Positions 13,696 to 17,034 of a DNA stretch of 17,034 nucleotides are shown here, piece after piece. The notes beneath the pieces were generated by a model that did not search any database, was not told where the DNA came from, and saw nothing but the letters and a program-made list of their open reading frames with translations. This DNA is from an uncultured Prevotella sp. Lineage in GTDB: Bacteria; Bacteroidota; Bacteroidia; Bacteroidales; Bacteroidaceae. Positions within the stretch are counted from its first letter, which is position 1; each line of letters starts with the position of its first letter. The stretch spans positions 1 to 17,034 of the forward strand of contig CALBYK010000169.1 in the NCBI GenBank assembly GCA_937889855.1, given 5' to 3'. The translations under genes were made by a program, and so were the position numbers.

Positions 13696-14688
13696 TTGGA
13701 TTTAAAGAAAACCATAAACGACACACTCAAGGTGAGCCTCTCGCTTATTCTCGGCGGAGTGATTCTATATTGGATGTACCGCGACTTCAATTTCAAGAAC
13801 GTGGAGCACGTGCTGCTGCACGAGATGAACTGGACATGGATGCTGCTGTCATTCCCATTCGGCATACTGGCGCAGGCGTTCCGTGGCTGGCGTTGGCATC
13901 TTACGCTCGAGCCCGTGGGCGAGCATCCGCGCTCCTCGACAAGCGTATACTCCATTTTTCTCTCATACGCCGTAAGCCTTATCGTACCCCGCATCGGCGA
14001 GTTCGCACGCTGCGGGGTGCTGAAGAGATATGACGGGGTGTCGTTTCCAAAGGCGCTTGGCACGGTGGTTGTGGAGCGTGCCATCGACTCTGCCCTCGTG
14101 CTTGCCATCGCCTTGCTCACTTTTCTGTTCCAAATACGCATCTTCAGCATCTTCTTCAACCACACAGGCACCAACATCGACTCCATCCTCGCCGGATTCT
14201 CAACAACCGGCTACATTGTCACCGCCATTTGCGGCATCGCAGTGTGCGTCCTGCTATGGTACATAATGCGCCGGTTCACTATATATAATAAGGTAAAGGC
14301 TACCGTCAAGGGTATATGGCAGGGGGTCATGTCCATCCGCAACGTCAAGCAACCTCTGCTTTTCGTCACATTCACACTCTCCATATGGGCATGCTATTTC
14401 CTGCACTACTATCTCACGTTCTTCTGTTTCGAGTCGACATCCCATCTCGGCATGGCGTGCGCCCTCGTGACGTTCATCGTGGGAAGCATCGCTGTGATTG
14501 TACCAACGCCGAACGGCGCCGGGCCATGGCACTTTGCCGTGAAGACCATGCTCATTCTGTATGGTGTCAGCGACACCGACGCGCTCAACTTCGTGCTCAT
14601 CGTGCACAGCATACAGACACTTCTTGTCGTGGCGCTCGGCGTGTATGCATGGGCGGCACTGTCGCTCACAAAAAAGCGCAAAGCTTAG
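13696..14688 (+). CDS. YbhN/LPG-synthase-TM-like flippase-domain membrane protein
   Basis: 330 residues with about eight membrane helices (for example 12-28, 48-62, 85-98, 130-147, 173-191, 222-241, 255-270, 300-323). Landmarks of the lysylphosphatidylglycerol-synthase transmembrane family (formerly UPF0104) are RGWRW (63-67), VPRIGEFARCGVLKR (97-111) and VPTPNGAGPWHFA (269-281). Proteins of this family flip or move lipid-linked substrates across the inner membrane; the substrate here is unknown, and the aminoacyl-transferase domain of true LPG synthase is absent. The start is a TTG at 13696: it keeps the first membrane helix whole, and the first in-frame ATG (Met27) would cut that helix. A -7 box lies 33 bp upstream. 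Gene pepD follows after 74 bp on the same strand. Confidence 0.88.
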   Translation: MDLKKTINDTLKVSLSLILGGVILYWMYRDFNFKNVEHVLLHEMNWTWMLLSFPFGILAQAFRGWRWHLTLEPVGEHPRSSTSVYSIFLSYAVSLIVPRIGEFARCGVLKRYDGVSFPKALGTVVVERAIDSALVLAIALLTFLFQIRIFSIFFNHTGTNIDSILAGFSTTGYIVTAICGIAVCVLLWYIMRRFTIYNKVKATVKGIWQGVMSIRNVKQPLLFVTFTLSIWACYFLHYYLTFFCFESTSHLGMACALVTFIVGSIAVIVPTPNGAGPWHFAVKTMLILYGVSDTDALNFVLIVHSIQTLLVVALGVYAWAALSLTKKRKA

Positions 14689-14738
14689 AAAAAAGAAATC
14701 CGAAAGGCTTAGAAAAGCTTAAGGAAGCTTGGAAAGGC
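14683..14738 (+). repeat. Degenerate short tandem repeat around AAGCTTAGAAA
   Basis: Five imperfect copies of (a)aaggctta(g)aaa-like units occur between and just after the YbhN stop: agcttagaaaa, ggcttagaaaa, agcttaaggaa, agcttggaaa and ggctta. Two AAGCTT palindromes (14715-14720 and 14725-14730) separated by aagg can pair into a 6-bp stem. It begins inside the last codons of the flippase gene (AAA GCT TAG). Confidence 0.6.
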
Positions 14739-14762
14739 TTATTTTTATAAAACAATATTACT

Positions 14763-16181
14763 ATGAGTGAAATCAGAAACCTAAACCCCGAATGTATTTG
14801 GCGCAACTTCGACGCACTGACACAGGTGCCGCGCCCGTCTGGACATCTTGAGAAAGTGCAGCAGTTCCTGCTCGACTTCGCCGCACGCGCCGGTGTGGAG
14901 GCGTTCAAGGACGCTGCCGGAAACATTGTCATGCGCAAGCCCGCCACTCCGGGTATGGAAGGCAAGAAGGGCGTCATCCTGCAGGCCCACATGGACATGG
15001 TGCCGCAGAAGAGCAAAGAGTCGACCCATAACTTCGAGACCGACCCTATCGAGACTTATATCGACGGTGACTGGGTGCGTGCCAAAGGCACCACACTCGG
15101 ATCGGACGACGGCCTGGGCGTTGCAGCCATCATGGCTGTAATGGAGGACAAGTCGCTCAAGCACGGACTTGTGGAGGGCCTCATCACCGCTGACGAGGAG
15201 ACGGGCATGTTCGGAGCCAACGACCTGCCAGACGACGAGCTTCAGGGCGACATTCTGCTCAACCTCGACTCCGAGACATGGGGAAAGTTTGTCATCGGTT
15301 CCGCAGGCGGCATAGACATCACAGCTACTCTCGACTACAAGGAGGGGGAGACCGACAAGGACGACGCCGCCGTGAAGGTGACGCTCAAGGGACTGAAGGG
15401 CGGCCACTCCGGTCTTGAAATTCACGAGGGACGCGGCAACGCCAACAAGCTCATGGCGCGTTTCGTGCATGAGGCAATCGCCGAATATGGCGCACGCCTC
15501 GCCACATGGCACGGAGGCAACATGCGCAACGCCATACCGTTTGAGTGCGAGGTGGTGCTCACACTGCCCAAGGAGAACGTTGACGCGCTCAAGGAGGATG
15601 TGGAGGAGTGGCGCAAGCTCTTCAACCACGAGTACCGCACAATTGAGGATGACATACGCTTCTTCGCCGAGGACGTGCCCACTCCGTCGCACGAGACTCC
15701 CGAGGAGATTCAGGACAACCTGCTCGACGCCATCTACGGCTGCCACAACGGCGTGCTACGCATGATTCCGGTGTTCCCCACAGTTGTTGAGACATCGTCA
15801 AACCTCGCCATCATCAACATCGCCGACGGCCACGCCGCAATAAAGATTCTCGCACGCTCTGCCAACGAGAGCATGAAGGAATATATCGCCACCACGCTTG
15901 AGTCTACATTCTCCATGGCCGGCATGAAGGTAGAGATGAGTGGAAGCTACGGCGGATGGGATCCCAATACCGACAGCGAGATTCTACACTTGCTCGAGAA
16001 GAACTACCACGCCGGTCTTGAGTGTTCGGTCATTCTCGGCAAGTACCCGCACCTCGACGTAGTGTCACTCGGCCCGACATTGCGCTCGCCGCACACCACA
16101 TCCGAGCGCTGCCTGATACCAACCGTAGCCCCGTTCTGGGAGCTGCTGAAGAAGACACTGGAGGAAGTGCCTGCCAAGTAA
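14763..16181 (+). CDS. pepD: Aminoacyl-histidine dipeptidase (M20C peptidase, PepD)
   Basis: 472 residues, close to the family length of about 485. Di-zinc centre residues are visible: H76 and D78 in LQAHMDMV, D115 in LGSDDGLG, catalytic E145 and metal-binding E146 in DEETGM, D169 in LNLDSE, and H444 in LRSPHTTSER near the C-terminus. The lid/dimer domain (about 190-390) contains GLKGGHSGLEIHEGRGNANKL with its GGHSG motif. The enzyme cleaves Xaa-His dipeptides such as carnosine and a range of other dipeptides in the cytoplasm. It follows the YbhN-like gene by 74 bp, after a short degenerate repeat, with no clear promoter in the gap, so it may be co-transcribed. The 3' end meets the convergent SprT-like gene with 6 bp between stop codons. 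Confidence 0.95.
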   Translation: MSEIRNLNPECIWRNFDALTQVPRPSGHLEKVQQFLLDFAARAGVEAFKDAAGNIVMRKPATPGMEGKKGVILQAHMDMVPQKSKESTHNFETDPIETYIDGDWVRAKGTTLGSDDGLGVAAIMAVMEDKSLKHGLVEGLITADEETGMFGANDLPDDELQGDILLNLDSETWGKFVIGSAGGIDITATLDYKEGETDKDDAAVKVTLKGLKGGHSGLEIHEGRGNANKLMARFVHEAIAEYGARLATWHGGNMRNAIPFECEVVLTLPKENVDALKEDVEEWRKLFNHEYRTIEDDIRFFAEDVPTPSHETPEEIQDNLLDAIYGCHNGVLRMIPVFPTVVETSSNLAIINIADGHAAIKILARSANESMKEYIATTLESTFSMAGMKVEMSGSYGGWDPNTDSEILHLLEKNYHAGLECSVILGKYPHLDVVSLGPTLRSPHTTSERCLIPTVAPFWELLKKTLEEVPAK

Positions 16182-16187
16182 TCTGAA

Positions 16188-16850
16188 CTACATTTTTCTT
16201 ATTGTCAACGGCTGCATTGCAGCCGTTTTCTCGTTATACACGTCGCTCGTCACACGGACAGCCCGCAACGTGCGCACCTTAGGAAAATTCCTAAAGTATT
16301 CGTCTTGTGTCGTGTACCACCTGTGGTCAACGATTTCTGCCACCATGCGCGCCCTGAGGTCAATCTCGCGGGCGGAGCGTGGACTGACCACCGACAACAT
16401 CCTGCCGCCGTCTTTGGTCACTATGGCAAGCACCAGATAGTTGCGTACGGCGAGCGCCGACTGCGGGTCGGAGATTTTATGGTCGCGCATCGACGACGAC
16501 ACGGTCACATTCCATCCGTGCTCGCGGTTGAGGCGCTCCATAATCGAACGGAAAACAGGCCCGTGTGACGACTTGTCACGGATGTGCTTGTATGTAATAT
16601 AATAATGTATCATCTCGTGGAGCAGCGTCTCCTGATACTCGCGCTCCGTACAGTCGTAATAGGTGCTTATGCGTATAGCGAAGTCGCTGTACGCAACAAC
16701 ACAAACATGCAGTTTGCGCTTGCACGACATTGTGCCGAGGCGCGTGCGTGCCTTCGACAGCGCAAGACTCGGCACAGGCAGCTCACCGCCGAAGTAGTCG
16801 TCGTTGAACTGCCTGAACCATGTGCGCAGCAAGTCTACCGTGAGCGTCAT
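16188..16850 (-). CDS. SprT-like zinc metalloprotein
   Basis: 220 residues from the ATG at 16850; a longer frame up to 16961 would overlap the upstream gene in another reading frame and has no family support. Zinc-protease landmarks are HEMIH (H78, E79, H82) in ETLLHEMIHYYITYKH and a third ligand H96 in SSHGPVF, the SprT arrangement, plus the N-terminal WFRQFNDDYFGGELP segment. The second half (about 120-220) is an alpha/beta extension seen in Bacteroidetes members and has no motif I can name. SprT-domain proteins include DNA-protein crosslink proteases; activity here is untested. The start overlaps the previous gene's stop (ATGA), so the two are probably translationally coupled. The terminator of the convergent pepD gene lies inside its last codons. 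Confidence 0.88.
   Translation of the reverse strand: MTLTVDLLRTWFRQFNDDYFGGELPVPSLALSKARTRLGTMSCKRKLHVCVVAYSDFAIRISTYYDCTEREYQETLLHEMIHYYITYKHIRDKSSHGPVFRSIMERLNREHGWNVTVSSSMRDHKISDPQSALAVRNYLVLAIVTKDGGRMLSVVSPRSAREIDLRARMVAEIVDHRWYTTQDEYFRNFPKVRTLRAVRVTSDVYNEKTAAMQPLTIRKM
16207..16229 (+). terminator. Intrinsic terminator of pepD, inside the 3' end of the SprT-like gene
   Basis: The stem aacggctgc (16207-16215) / gcagccgtt (16219-16227) is 9 bp with loop att and runs into TTTT (16226-16229) on the + strand, 26 bp after the pepD stop. On the other strand there is no T-run, so it acts on pepD only while also encoding the last residues of the SprT-like protein. Confidence 0.75.
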
Positions 16851-17034
16851 TCGGCGCAGTCGGGACAAACAGAGGTGAGATAGGCAGCAACCTTGCCGGA
16901 CATCACCGTGGCAAGTGCCACCTTGCCTTGCGGGTCGATGACATACACCGAAGGTATCCACTGTATGCCGTATGCCTGTGCCACAGCCGACTCACGCATG
17001 TTCTTCAGGTCGCTCACCTGCGTGTAAGGAATGG
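16847..17034 (-). CDS. Thioredoxin-like (TlpA/AhpC-TSA type) protein, C-terminal 61 residues
   Basis: The 5' end lies beyond the window. The visible frame reads on the - strand from 17034 to a TGA at 16849-16847. It contains IPYTQVSDLKNM, then AQAYGIQWIPSVYVIDPQGK and a final strand and helix. The cis-proline stretch IPSVYVIDPQGK is typical of the thioredoxin fold in TlpA/ResA-like proteins of Bacteroidetes, where such proteins are usually exported lipid-anchored thiol oxidoreductases. The redox CxxC expected near the N-terminus is outside the window. Unusually the protein ends with SVCPDCAE, a second CxxC four residues from the C-terminus. The stop overlaps the ATG of the SprT-like gene by 4 bp. 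Confidence 0.82.
   Translation of the reverse strand, partial: IPYTQVSDLKNMRESAVAQAYGIQWIPSVYVIDPQGKVALATVMSGKVAAYLTSVCPDCAE

Noticed and set aside
13617..14186. A 189-codon frame on the - strand across the start of the YbhN-like gene.
   Set aside because: The + strand frame contains the family motifs; this one would run across the promoter and has no family features.
14781..15746. A 321-codon open frame on the - strand opposite pepD.
   Set aside because: It is a by-product of GC-skewed codons of pepD, whose own frame has all M20 metal ligands; the opposite frame has no recognisable domain.
16851..16961. N-terminal extension of the SprT-like protein (37 Cys/Arg-rich residues).
   Set aside because: That stretch is the thioredoxin-like gene read in the wrong frame; the ATG at 16850 overlaps its stop codon in the usual coupled way.

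Overview
The window looks like a chromosomal segment of a Bacteroidales bacterium, most likely Prevotella or a close relative. The evidence is a PorX-type response regulator with a PglZ domain, a BT_3928-family membrane protein / tpiA / SPOR protein / folE order resembling that of Bacteroides, several genes with LxxC lipoboxes, a five-repeat DUF349 protein, mostly absent Shine-Dalgarno sequences, and Bacteroidetes-type promoters (TTTG or a relative, about 20 bp, TAnnTTTG). Coding GC is near 50% and the intergenic DNA is AT-rich. I see no insertion sequence, phage gene, CRISPR array, tRNA or rRNA. This is core chromosome, not an island.

Layout. (1) 1-3410, + strand: the 3' end of a TPR lipoprotein resembling PorW/SprE, broken into two reading frames near position 781; then porX; then tsaE, with gaps of 15-18 bp. 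A 17-bp perfect inverted repeat ends this unit. (2) 3606-5054, - strand: exodeoxyribonuclease III behind a small lipoprotein. (3) 5165-9757, - strand, read from high to low coordinates: a coiled-coil lipoprotein, a duplicated DUF1599 protein, a DoxX/MauE-like BT_3928-family protein whose frame runs without a stop into triosephosphate isomerase, a secreted SPOR-domain protein, and folE. (4) 9923-10219, + strand: a compact isolated transcription unit with a strong promoter, a 27-residue membrane peptide frame and a hairpin terminator. (5) 10353-13288, - strand: a DUF349 protein and a CorA-type transporter. (6) 13696-16181, + strand: a YbhN/LPG-synthase-like flippase protein and an M20 aminoacyl-histidine dipeptidase. 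(7) 16188-17034, - strand: a SprT-like metalloprotein overlapping by 4 bp the end of a thioredoxin-like protein that is cut by the window edge.

Most genes are housekeeping or envelope functions: type IX secretion control, tRNA t6A modification, DNA repair, glycolysis, folate/pterin synthesis, magnesium transport, peptide breakdown. The parts worth attention are the broken PorW/SprE-like gene beside an intact porX, the DoxX-TIM open fusion, and the orphan small-peptide unit with its own promoter and terminator. Two adjacent - strand genes also have promoters placed so close to their start codons that their mRNAs should be nearly leaderless. I found no convincing new multi-gene system.
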